The position numbers were made by a program, and so were the translations under genes. This document shows positions 44,092 to 53,400 of a stretch of DNA of 64,000 nt, in pieces. A model generated the notes under the pieces. That model had not been told where the DNA came from and searched no databases. It saw only the letters and a program-made list of their open reading frames with translations. Source of the DNA: Planctomycetota bacterium. Its GTDB lineage: Bacteria > Planctomycetota > Planctomycetia > JALXBF01. The DNA lies in NCBI GenBank assembly GCA_026991575.1, contig JALXBF010000065.1, positions 62,001 to 126,000 of the forward strand. Reading direction: 5' to 3'. Position 1 is the first letter of the stretch, and each line of letters opens with the position of its first letter.

Positions 44092-45354
44092 GTACGGGCG
44101 GTGTTGTTGGAGCAGTTCGATCAGGCGGTCAAAAAGCTCGATACAAACGGCGGGCTCTGCCCGATGAAGGCTGTTGCGCTCCCAGCGATCCTCGGGCTTC
44201 GCATACAGCCGGCTCGCCTGCAGGACCTGTTCCTCCTTGTCCAGCTCGTCGCGAAACTCGGGCGGCGCCTCCGGGTTCAGCCGCGTCAGAAAGAACCACT
44301 CGCGCGTGCGCAGGCCCCAGATCGTTCCGTCCGGTGCCCGGCACAAGATTGCCTCACGCGTAGGCTCGGCGCGTGCTTCCAGGATCGCGCGCAGCCGCGA
44401 GGGCTCCTCATTGCCGCTGCCTGCCGCCAGCAGGTCGATGATGCCCGTGCCCAGGTCCTCCGGGGTCAGAAGGGCCCGACTGCGACCCACGCGTTGGTGC
44501 ATGCCGGGGAGACGCACGATGAGTGGCAAGTGGAGGATCTCTTCGTGCAGTGGCCCAGGGTCGTAATCGTCACCCTGGGCGTCGTCGGCCGTCAGGATCC
44601 GCTCGCCGTGGTCTGACGTGACGATCACACCGGTCTTGGGCCAAAGCACGCTGTCACGCAGGGCGCTGAGCAGGGAACCGATTGCATCGTCGACCCAGGT
44701 GACGCCCGCCGCATACACGAGCATTTCGGGCCGATCGACCAGGGCTCCCCACAGGATGCGATAGCCTTCCAGTTCCTCTTCCTCGATGGGCTGACCTGCC
44801 AGCCCCTGAGCCTCCATCTGCTGGAACGTGGTCACTGTCGATTCCTCGTCGGCTTCGGCGCCGCCGAGCTCTTTCTCGTACAGCTCTCGCCATTCGTCTG
44901 GCACCTCACGTGGCGGCTCTAATCCGGGCACCTCGAGCCACAGCAGGAACGGCCCCTGACGGTGATACTCGCTCAGCCACTCCGCGGCCGCGGCGACGAT
45001 GTGGTCCGGACGAGCTGGCTCTTCGATAGCGACCGCCTGCTTGAAGATCCGGTCCAGCAGGCTCTGGTCTCGTTCCAAGAAGCGCTGCGGGCCGATCCAG
45101 ACGAGCTGCTGCGACAGGGCTGCCCATGCAGACACTTGCTCGCTCAGAGCCGATAGCGTCAGCCCGAAAATCGCCCCGCGCACCGCCTCACACGTGGGCA
45201 CTCCGGCGTAGTAGTTGTCGAATACCAGGCCTTCGGCTGCCAGCATGTCCAGATGTTCCGTATCGACGGTGGAGTTACCGTAGCAGCCGAGTAAGCCGGT
45301 ATGGAGATTCTCAACAGTGATGACGATAAGATTCTCGCAGTTCGCTTCAGCCAT
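44086..45354 (-). CDS. Sulfatase/alkaline-phosphatase-fold protein with altered active site
   Basis: The 422-residue product begins ENLIVITVENLHTGLLGCYGN, which aligns with the sulfatase opening ILITxDDxRxDxLGCYG. The metal-binding Asp pair is replaced by EN. The catalytic region reads VPTCEAVRGAIFG; the formylglycine motif CxPSR has become CEAVR. The later metal motif SDHGE is kept, as is the HEEILHLPLIVRLPG region. It is therefore probably not a normal sulfatase and may be a pseudoenzyme or have changed chemistry. There is no export signal, which is also unusual. It lies 193 nt after the RND adaptor gene on the same strand and ends in tandem hairpins. Confidence 0.75.
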   Translation of the reverse strand: MAEANCENLIVITVENLHTGLLGCYGNSTVDTEHLDMLAAEGLVFDNYYAGVPTCEAVRGAIFGLTLSALSEQVSAWAALSQQLVWIGPQRFLERDQSLLDRIFKQAVAIEEPARPDHIVAAAAEWLSEYHRQGPFLLWLEVPGLEPPREVPDEWRELYEKELGGAEADEESTVTTFQQMEAQGLAGQPIEEEELEGYRILWGALVDRPEMLVYAAGVTWVDDAIGSLLSALRDSVLWPKTGVIVTSDHGERILTADDAQGDDYDPGPLHEEILHLPLIVRLPGMHQRVGRSRALLTPEDLGTGIIDLLAAGSGNEEPSRLRAILEARAEPTREAILCRAPDGTIWGLRTREWFFLTRLNPEAPPEFRDELDKEEQVLQASRLYAKPEDRWERNSLHRAEPAVCIELFDRLIELLQQHRPYA

Positions 45355-45547
45355 AGCAGCATCCCTGTGGGTCGCGTCGGAGAATCCTACGCGGCTTCCT
45401 GCCGCAACGCAGGCTTTGGGGGTCTACGTGTTCCCCTGCGGCTTTCCGGACGCGCTCCTTGGTGCGGGCCGGCGTTCCGGTGGGATTGGTCACATCGCAA
45501 GGTGCTGAAGATGGCCTGCCATGCGCCGGCTTCGGCAATGTCGGTAG

Positions 45548-46933
45548 CTACTCTACGACGCTCACTCTCTGTCCCGTCGTAAGCTTGCCGGCGCCGGCGC
45601 GCACAATGCGTTCCCCTAGGCTCAACCCTTTGGAAATCACCGCCAATTTGCCGGTGTCGTATGCCACGATCACATCGCGCCGCTGGATGGTTCCATCTTT
45701 CTGCACCACGAAGACGAATGACTGGCCGGTCTCCGCGTCGCTCAGCAGTGCGGTGGATGGCACGACCGGGGCGTCCTTGTACCGTTCTAACTGAACGGTC
45801 ATGTAGCCGAACGTGCCGGGCAGGAACACGAACTGGCCGTTCTCCGCGGGCTGGTTATCGATGTGCACTTCCACACGCATGAGTCGCGTGTCGCGTTCGT
45901 AAGCCGGTGCGATCCGTGTTACGCTGGCCCGGACCGAGACGTCGGGTGCGGACTTGAAGTCATGTAGCACCACCGGGTCACCGATGTCCAGGTACCTGCT
46001 GTCACCCACCGGGACATACGCGACAACGCGCACCCGGTCGATGGATGCGAGGCGGATCAGTGGCTTGGCGGAGCTGTTCGAAGCGGCCGGCAGCGCGAAG
46101 TCTCCCGGATGAACCAACCTGCGCACGATCCGTCCCGGCCACGGTGCTCGCAGGGTCGCGTATTCGACCAGTGCCCTGGTCTTGCGTAGCGCGGCCGTGG
46201 CCACGGCCAGATCCTTCTGGGCTGCGGCCACGGCAGCCTCCTGGCTTCTTACCGCGGCCTCGGCTGCGGTAACGCGGGCTTGTGCTGTGGCAGCAGCTGC
46301 TTTGGCGGCTGCCAGGGCGGCTTCGGCGGCTGCCAGCTCGTAGCGGGCCTCGTCCAATCTCCGCTTCTCGATGGCGGGGGCACCTTCCAGGAGTTTCTGC
46401 CACCGTTCGAACTCGGCTTTTCGCAGCTGCACGAGTGCCTCTTGTTCAGCGACGCGAGCTGCTGCCTGGTCAGCCTCCGCGCGGGCCACTGCCAGGTCCG
46501 CCTCGGCCTGGCTTCGCCGCAGCTGAGCCTGTTCCAATCGGGCTCGACTCCCCTCAACTTCAGCAGCCCGTTGTGCCAACTCGGCCTCCAGCTCCGGCAC
46601 GCTCAATCGGACCAACGCCTGACCTTTCTCGACCACGTCCCCTATGTCCACGGTTACCTCGGCCACATAGCCGGCAATCTTCGCATAGAGGTCTGCCTCC
46701 ATGATTCCCTCAACCGTGGCCGGTAGATCGATAGAGCGCACGACGTCTCGGCTCTCGACCTCGACGACTTCAACGCGCACCGCTGTCTCGTCCGCGCGAC
46801 TGCCGGCATCAGAAGCGGCAACCGCCGAGCGATCAGCGCCTGAAGGCGACTGGTCGGGTTGGCCACAGCCGGTTGTGGCCGTGATCAAGACAACTGCCGC
46901 GGTGAGCCAACGGCTGTCGATAGTGCTTTTCAT
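45548..46933 (-). CDS. RND efflux periplasmic adaptor, lipoprotein
   Basis: Adaptor (membrane fusion) proteins link an RND pump in the inner membrane to an outer-membrane channel. The 461-residue product starts with a lipoprotein signal ending TATTGCGQ, so Cys is probably lipidated. The barrel-sandwich (VDIGDVVEKGQALVRLSVPE) is followed by a long Ala/Glu-rich coiled coil of roughly 130 residues, then the second lipoyl half (YATLRAPWPGRIVRRLVHPG) and beta-barrel domains. The start at 46933 overlaps the RND stop as ATGA, so translation is coupled. No outer-membrane channel gene follows. Confidence 0.93.
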   Translation of the reverse strand: MKSTIDSRWLTAAVVLITATTGCGQPDQSPSGADRSAVAASDAGSRADETAVRVEVVEVESRDVVRSIDLPATVEGIMEADLYAKIAGYVAEVTVDIGDVVEKGQALVRLSVPELEAELAQRAAEVEGSRARLEQAQLRRSQAEADLAVARAEADQAAARVAEQEALVQLRKAEFERWQKLLEGAPAIEKRRLDEARYELAAAEAALAAAKAAAATAQARVTAAEAAVRSQEAAVAAAQKDLAVATAALRKTRALVEYATLRAPWPGRIVRRLVHPGDFALPAASNSSAKPLIRLASIDRVRVVAYVPVGDSRYLDIGDPVVLHDFKSAPDVSVRASVTRIAPAYERDTRLMRVEVHIDNQPAENGQFVFLPGTFGYMTVQLERYKDAPVVPSTALLSDAETGQSFVFVVQKDGTIQRRDVIVAYDTGKLAVISKGLSLGERIVRAGAGKLTTGQRVSVVE

Positions 46934-49900
46934 GCCTGGTGCTGCTCCAGCTTCGTCGGACGGTGCCACGAATCAGCCAGCGCGTAGAGGCAGGGCACGA
47001 CAAACTTCGGGAGCAATGTGGCAGCAACGACGCCGCCAACGATCGCCCGCGCCATGGGCACCTCAGCCTCGCTGCCCGCAATGCCGATGGCCAGCGGCAG
47101 AAGGGCCATCAGCGTGGTGATTGACGTCATCAGGATGGGGCGAAACCGGACCAGGGCGGCATCGTAAACGGCCTCCCGGTAGGATGCCCCCTCGCGCACG
47201 CGCCGTTCGGCGAAATCCAGGAGCACGATCGAGTACTCAACCACAATACCCAGCATCATGATGATGCCCATGAACGAGGAGACGTTCAGTCGGGTGCCGG
47301 TCAGCCACAGCAACAGGGCCACACCGATCAGCCCCATCGGCACGGTTGCCATGACGACGGCCGGCGTGAACAGGGACCGGAACGAGCTGACCATGACCAG
47401 GTAGACCAGTACGCCTGCCAGCACCAGCCCGAGGCTGAACTGGCGAAACGCCTGGCGCATCGTGCGCACCTCCCCGATGTACTCCAGCGAGTACCCTTTG
47501 TTCTGCCACTTGCCCCCCACCTCGTAGTAGCGGCCGCGTTCCGTGCGCCGTGGCACCAGGCCCAGGGTCTCGTCCTGCTCCAGAGCACGTTCGATTGCTG
47601 CCACGACGCTGCCAACGTCGTACTGCGGTGGCACGTTTGCGTAGACGTCGACCGTGCGTGTGATATTGCGGTGCGTAACCACAGCTGGACCGGTGCTACG
47701 GCGGATCCGTGCGACGCTGCGCAGCGGCACGGTCCGTTCACCGTGGCCGCCTCGGATGGGAATGTCCAGCAGGGTGTCCAGGTCGACGATGTCTTCCTCG
47801 CGATACTGGACCCCGATGAAGTAGTGATTGCCGTTGCGTTCGTCGATCCAGAAGGCAGGCTCGAAGTTGATCGAGCTGTTCGTCGCACTGACAAGGTTCT
47901 TCATCACGTCTTCGGTGGTGATCCCGAGCGAGGCGGCTGCGAGGCGGTCGATTTCGACTTCCAGCGTGGGGTTGTCCAGTCTCTGGTAGATTCGCACGTC
48001 AACGGTACCCGGTACGCTGGCCACGATGTCGCGTACGCGGCGGCCGATTTCGTAGAGCTCCTCAAGCCGCGAGCCGGTAACCTGCAGGTGGATGGGCGAC
48101 GGCTCACCGAGGTTCATCGCCGCAGTTAACAGCCCCCCCGTATCGAACGCGAACTCAACCCCCGGGAACCTCCGGTGAAACTCCCGGCGAAGCCTGGCTA
48201 CATACTCGAACACTCCAGGCATGCCCTGCTTCCGCTTGAGCTGGACCAACACGAAAGCGTCCATAGGGCCGGTGTTCGGCGTGTAGGCGGCAGGCCAGTC
48301 CATGAGAACGCCGATGTTGGAGATAAGCAGCTGCAAGTTAGAGTCCGGGTGGTGCTCTTTGCCCTGGGCGTACGCAGGGTCCGGCCGGCCGATCGTTTCG
48401 ACAATCACCTGCTCGACTTCCCTGATCAGCTCTTCGGTTTTCTCGATCCGGGTACCGGCGGGCAGTCGCACAAAGACGGTAAACTGGCCGCTGTCGATCG
48501 GCGGAAACAACTCGGCACCGACTCGGCCCAGCAGCCAGACGCTTGCGGCGACGAGCAGCACCGTGACGGCAAGCACGGGCAACTTCCGGTCCAGCGTCCA
48601 GTTCAGCAGCCGGGCGTAGCCACGGATGACCGGCTCCAGCCAATCGGACTGCCGCCGCGTGGCGCGGGACGGATTGTCCGGCCAGATCAGGTAGGAGGCG
48701 GTTGGAACGAAGAACAGCGCGATCAGGTACGCGGCGAGCACGGCGAACGTGACTGCCACGGCGAGGGGCGTAAACAGGTAGCGGGCCAGACCGGACAGGA
48801 AGACCACCGGGTAGAACACGACGATGAATGTGAGAATGGAGATGCCCAAAGGAAGGGCAACCTCGCGGGCACCGTCGGCGGCCGCATCAAACGGTGGCTT
48901 GCCCAGGGTGCGGTGCCGTGTGATATTGTCGAGCACGACGATGGCGTGGTCGACCAGGATACCAACCGCCAGCGCGATTCCTCCTAGTGTCATTGCGTTG
49001 ATGGTGTCACCCGTGTAGAAGAGGCCGATGAACGTGGCAAGTACCGACAGCGGAATGGCCAGCGCGACGATCAGTGTCAGACGCCACTGGTGCAGAAACA
49101 GCCACACGACCAGCGCCGCCAGGGCTGCTCCCGCGGCCACGGCAAACTGGAGCCCCGCGATACTTTCGCGTACCAGCTGAGACTGGTCCATGATCACGTT
49201 CAACTGGAGCCCTTCCGCCTTCTCAGGTTCCAGCGTATGGATCCGCTGCTGGATCCGCTCCAGCCGCGACCGGATACTGTCCACGATAGCGATCGTGTTG
49301 GCGCCGGGTTGGCGGTAGATCGGGATGTACATCGCCGGCTTGCGGCCATTGATGCGGACGATATTGGTCTGGATCTGCGCCGAGTCGCGCACCTCGCCCA
49401 CGTCGCGCAGGCGTACGATCTGGTCGCCGTCCACCTTGATGGGCACATCGTTGAGCAGCTCAACCTGGGAGGGGATGGCGTTGGTGAAGATCTGGTAATC
49501 GGCGTCCCCCAACTTGGCGTTCCCTGCCGGGATGAGCACGTTCTGGGCTAGCAACGCACGCTGCACGTCGATCAGTGACAGCCCGTGAGCGACGAGCTTG
49601 TCGCGGTCCAGGTAGGCCAGAATGCGGCGCAGCCGGCCGCCGTAGACGGCCGGAGCGATCACGCCGCGAATCGACTGCAAGCGGTTTCGCAGCTCGAAGT
49701 AGGCAACATCGTAAAGCTCTTTCTCCAGCCGCTCGATGTCCTCCGGCGACCGGACGGGGCGGTTGCTTGAGACGCTAATCAGGCACAGAGGCAGCGGGGC
49801 CGTCGGGTCGAATGGCATGACCATGGGGGGGATGGTGCCAGGGGGGAGGTAGAACAGGTCGCTCATCGCGTAGCTGGTGACCTGGGAGATGGCCGTCTCA

Positions 49901-50193
49901 AGCGAGATGTTCTCGTGGAAGAAGTCCTTGACGACGCATACGCCGAGCATCGCCTTGGCTTCCTGGTGTTCGATGCCAACCGACTGGCCCGTCCATCGTT
50001 GCAGTCGGCTCATGATGTCACGCTCCATGACGACCGGAGGCATGCCCGGGTAGAAAGTGACGATCTGCACGGCCGGGGTGGTGTAGATGGGCAGCAGGTC
50101 TTTGGGGATCCAGAAGTAGTGGAACACGCCGAGCACCAACGTAGCGACGGCGAGGACGAGCACCAGGTGAGGGTTGCGCAGCACGGCGCGCAT
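46930..50193 (-). CDS. RND-family efflux transporter, AcrB/HAE1-like
   Basis: The 1,087-residue pump has the 12-span RND topology with two large periplasmic loops. It uses the proton gradient to export drugs, metals or lipophilic compounds together with the adaptor encoded next. The TM4 motif reads GGIALAVGILVDHAIVVLDNI; AcrB has two Asp here (VDDAIVV), so the second is His. The C-terminal half has the matching LLWLTGTRLNVSSFMGIIMMLG. AGGAG lies six bases before the ATG. It is first in the operon and is separated from the giant gene by a terminator. The substrate cannot be told. Confidence 0.95.
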   Translation of the reverse strand: MRAVLRNPHLVLVLAVATLVLGVFHYFWIPKDLLPIYTTPAVQIVTFYPGMPPVVMERDIMSRLQRWTGQSVGIEHQEAKAMLGVCVVKDFFHENISLETAISQVTSYAMSDLFYLPPGTIPPMVMPFDPTAPLPLCLISVSSNRPVRSPEDIERLEKELYDVAYFELRNRLQSIRGVIAPAVYGGRLRRILAYLDRDKLVAHGLSLIDVQRALLAQNVLIPAGNAKLGDADYQIFTNAIPSQVELLNDVPIKVDGDQIVRLRDVGEVRDSAQIQTNIVRINGRKPAMYIPIYRQPGANTIAIVDSIRSRLERIQQRIHTLEPEKAEGLQLNVIMDQSQLVRESIAGLQFAVAAGAALAALVVWLFLHQWRLTLIVALAIPLSVLATFIGLFYTGDTINAMTLGGIALAVGILVDHAIVVLDNITRHRTLGKPPFDAAADGAREVALPLGISILTFIVVFYPVVFLSGLARYLFTPLAVAVTFAVLAAYLIALFFVPTASYLIWPDNPSRATRRQSDWLEPVIRGYARLLNWTLDRKLPVLAVTVLLVAASVWLLGRVGAELFPPIDSGQFTVFVRLPAGTRIEKTEELIREVEQVIVETIGRPDPAYAQGKEHHPDSNLQLLISNIGVLMDWPAAYTPNTGPMDAFVLVQLKRKQGMPGVFEYVARLRREFHRRFPGVEFAFDTGGLLTAAMNLGEPSPIHLQVTGSRLEELYEIGRRVRDIVASVPGTVDVRIYQRLDNPTLEVEIDRLAAASLGITTEDVMKNLVSATNSSINFEPAFWIDERNGNHYFIGVQYREEDIVDLDTLLDIPIRGGHGERTVPLRSVARIRRSTGPAVVTHRNITRTVDVYANVPPQYDVGSVVAAIERALEQDETLGLVPRRTERGRYYEVGGKWQNKGYSLEYIGEVRTMRQAFRQFSLGLVLAGVLVYLVMVSSFRSLFTPAVVMATVPMGLIGVALLLWLTGTRLNVSSFMGIIMMLGIVVEYSIVLLDFAERRVREGASYREAVYDAALVRFRPILMTSITTLMALLPLAIGIAGSEAEVPMARAIVGGVVAATLLPKFVVPCLYALADSWHRPTKLEQHQA

Positions 50194-50350
50194 TGCGTTA
50201 CTCCTGCGCTTCTGTGGCCGAGTCCATCATGGCGAAAGGTTCCGCGAGCCTCGTGGGACGGTCCGTGAGTGTGAACCTCTCTAGGTTACCATACGGCCGA
50301 CCTGCCCACGCAGGCCGACAAGCTGCGGTCGCGGCGTTGCCCACCACCGG

Positions 50351-50381
50351 CAAGAAAACCGGGGCCCACAAGGGGCCCCGG
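50351..50381 (-). terminator. Intrinsic terminator of the giant gene
   Basis: On the minus strand CCGGGGCCC and GGGCCCCGG pair around CTTGT and are followed by TTTTCTTG. It lies 39 nt after the giant gene's stop and before the RND gene, so the two are transcriptionally separate. Confidence 0.88.
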
Positions 50382-50419
50382 GGGAGGCGGGAGGAGAGTC
50401 ATGGCTGGTTGTGCTGGCG

Positions 50420-53400
50420 TTAGCGAGCACGTCGGACGATGTCACGCTCCACCGCCCTCGAATCGGGCAGGATGCGGTTCAGCGTGTCGTCCAGGATCAG
50501 GTTGTCGATGGCCGTGTCGACGTAGAGTGTATCGCGGCCACGACCGTCCATCACCACATCGCGACCGGCGCCGGACGTGATGATGTCCGCGGCCACGCCG
50601 CCCGAGATCAGGTCGTTGCCCGCACCGCCGGACAGCTCGTCGCGACCACCTTCACCGTAGATCTCATCGTCACCACCTTGACCGGCGATGATGTCGTTGC
50701 CACGACCGCCAAAGATGCGGTCGTTACCCGGACCGCCAAGGATGCGGTCGTGGCCGAAGCCGGTGGGCAGTAGTTCGTGGTCGCCGTAGATCGTGTCGTT
50801 GCCTCCTTGACCACGCAGGCGATCGTCCCCGTTGTTGCCGATCAGCGTATCGTCACCGGAACCGGCGTTGATCAGGTCGTCGCCTTCGCCGCCGACCAGG
50901 TAATCCGCTCCGGCTGCGCCGACCAGCACGTCGTTCCCGTCCCGGCCAACGACACGATCGTTGCCAGCATCACCACGCAGCACGTCGTTACCCGCACCGC
51001 CGGTGATCTCGTCGTCGCCGGCACCACCACGAACCACCGCCCGCATCGGCACGGCTTCGCCAACGGTCAGCTCATCATCCCCATCACCACCGAAGATCAT
51101 CACCCGGGCCAGCGGGCCCATGCCCAACAGGGCATCGACCAACGCGGCCGAGTACGGCGTATCCAACGTCAGACCGCCGCCACGGATCAGGATGTCCTTC
51201 GGATCACCCGTGTCCACGCCGCTACGGATCAGGTCATCCAGGTCGGTACCGACAATCTCCAGCCGCATCCCGACCCGGTTGACCATCTGCGTAATCGCCA
51301 GGTCATACAGTCCAATGTCATCCGTTCCCGGGGCAGCCACAACGTGCAGGTAGAACACATCGCCTTCGTTAGCGTAGAAGTCAACTCGGTCAGGCGGGCA
51401 GGCCGCCAGCGGGCAGGTGATCGGCGTACCAATGCTGCCCTCCGGGAAGACGTGGACATCCAAATCGCCACTGATCGTCGGATCAGTCGTCAACTGGACC
51501 GTGACGATACCATCCGTCGGTGCGACGAAGCGGTACCAGTCTTGATCGCCGAACGTGCGGGTCATCTGGCTGATGGCACCCCGCACCGACGTCCGGTTGT
51601 TCACCACGTACACCGGCAGCGTCGGCACCGCAGCGGTCGCCACCGTGTCGTTACGGCTCGGCGTGCTGTCATAGATGTCGTGGTTCGTGATGCGCAGTTG
51701 GTAGATGCCCGGGCCCGTCAGCGTCGTGATCCGGGCGAAGAACTCCTCACCCGCAGCGTTCACCGGCACCGTCACGGACCGCACAGCCCCACCGCCCGAC
51801 GCACTGCCGAGGACGACGCCGGAGCTGTTCAGAACCTCCAACAGCAGGTCGGAACGGCCCGGGTTGGCCACCGTGATCGTGAACTCGAACGTACCCGGTG
51901 CTGCCGCGGTCACACGGAAGACGTCCACGTCCACCTGCGGCTGCGTCGGAATGGTGAGATCCGGGATGATGATGTCCACAACGCGGCCAAGGTCGGCGGC
52001 CTGAGCCAGCGTGTCGTTCGGCTCATAGCTGTCGGGCACAACCACGTCGAAGACCGCCACAAAGTCACCGCCGGGCACGCCATCGCCGCTGGGGAACACA
52101 CCGGTGAACTCACCGTCCAACCGGTTGCCCGCTAGGTCCATGACACTCGTGTCACCTTCGATCGAGAAGGTGTAGCTGTCGTTCGGAAGCGGACTGGTCA
52201 GCGGGATGACGAGTGTGTTGCCCACCAGGTTGGACGGATCGATGATCATCAGGCCCGACAGATCGCCGTTCAGCGCACCGACCAGGCTGAAGTTGCTCGG
52301 AACGATCGTTGCCGGATCGATGTCGTCGGCATCAAACGTCACCACGATCTGGGTCGGATGGATGTTCACCTCCGGGTACGGATCCAGACCGGCAACCCGT
52401 GGCCCGGTGAGGTCGATAACGAAGTCCAGCGGATCCGAGATCGCCACGTTGCCCGCCTTGTCCGTCACCCGCACCCGAGCGACATAGCTGCCTTCGGCGA
52501 GCGGCGTAGTCACCGTAACGATGTACGCGCCGTTACTGTCGGTCAGCACCGTACCTTCCGTGAAGTCGCCGCCGACGCCTTCGATGTCAAGCTCCACGGT
52601 CAGCCCGGTTACGTCAGCCAGCGTGTCAAACGGCGCAATGTCACGCACCAGACCGACGAACGTCGGCGTCGTGTCGTTCGTGCGGCGAACCGGACGCGGC
52701 GTGCCGTCGTCCTCGGCCAGCTGCAGGGTGACCGTGGGGGCCTGCGTGTCGACCTCGATCGTCAGCGATGGCGGCGGGGCGAATGCCTCATTGCCAGCCA
52801 GGTCAACCACCTTGACCTGCACGTCATACGTGCCGTCGGCAACCGCCGGATCCACCGTCACGCTCGCCAACCCGGTCGCGTCGGTCACGCCAAAGCCATC
52901 GTCAAACAGACCATCACCGTCCAGTTCCAGGTAGACGCGGTTGCCTTCCAGCTGGCCCGGATAGTTGTCGGTCATCGTGACCAGGATGTGAGGCTGGTTG
53001 AGATTCGTGCGGTTGTCACCCGGGATGCCGGTATCGTCGTTGGGATCCAGCACGACCGAGAGGATGGTCGGCGGCTCAGCCTCGTACACGAACAGCCGCA
53101 CGAAGTTGCCGCCGGGCACTCCATCACCGCTGGGCAACGGATTCGCCGGGCCACCCGGACCGGGGAACTCGCCGTCCAGGGCCAGGAACACCGTGTCCTG
53201 TAGGCCTGCGCCACCGGTGGGCGATGCCCCGGCATAGACGGTCAGCCGGTACTGATCGAAGGCCGGCAGCGGGTCGAGGAACAGCTCCACCTGACTCCGC
53301 TCTTCCAGTCCGCCACTGGCGGGCAGGATCCGGTGATCCACACCCGTGAACGGGATGATGATGTCGTCGGCCGTGTCGAACGTCCGGTCCGGACCGGCTC

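Noticed and set aside
44086..45354. Functional arylsulfatase
   Set aside because: The metal pair and the formylglycine motif are both altered, so activity is not assumed.
50777..52135. Long plus-strand frame opposite the giant gene
   Set aside because: It is the antisense of regular acidic and glycine-rich repeats, which keep the opposite frame open. The minus-strand frame carries clear RTX and PPC motifs.
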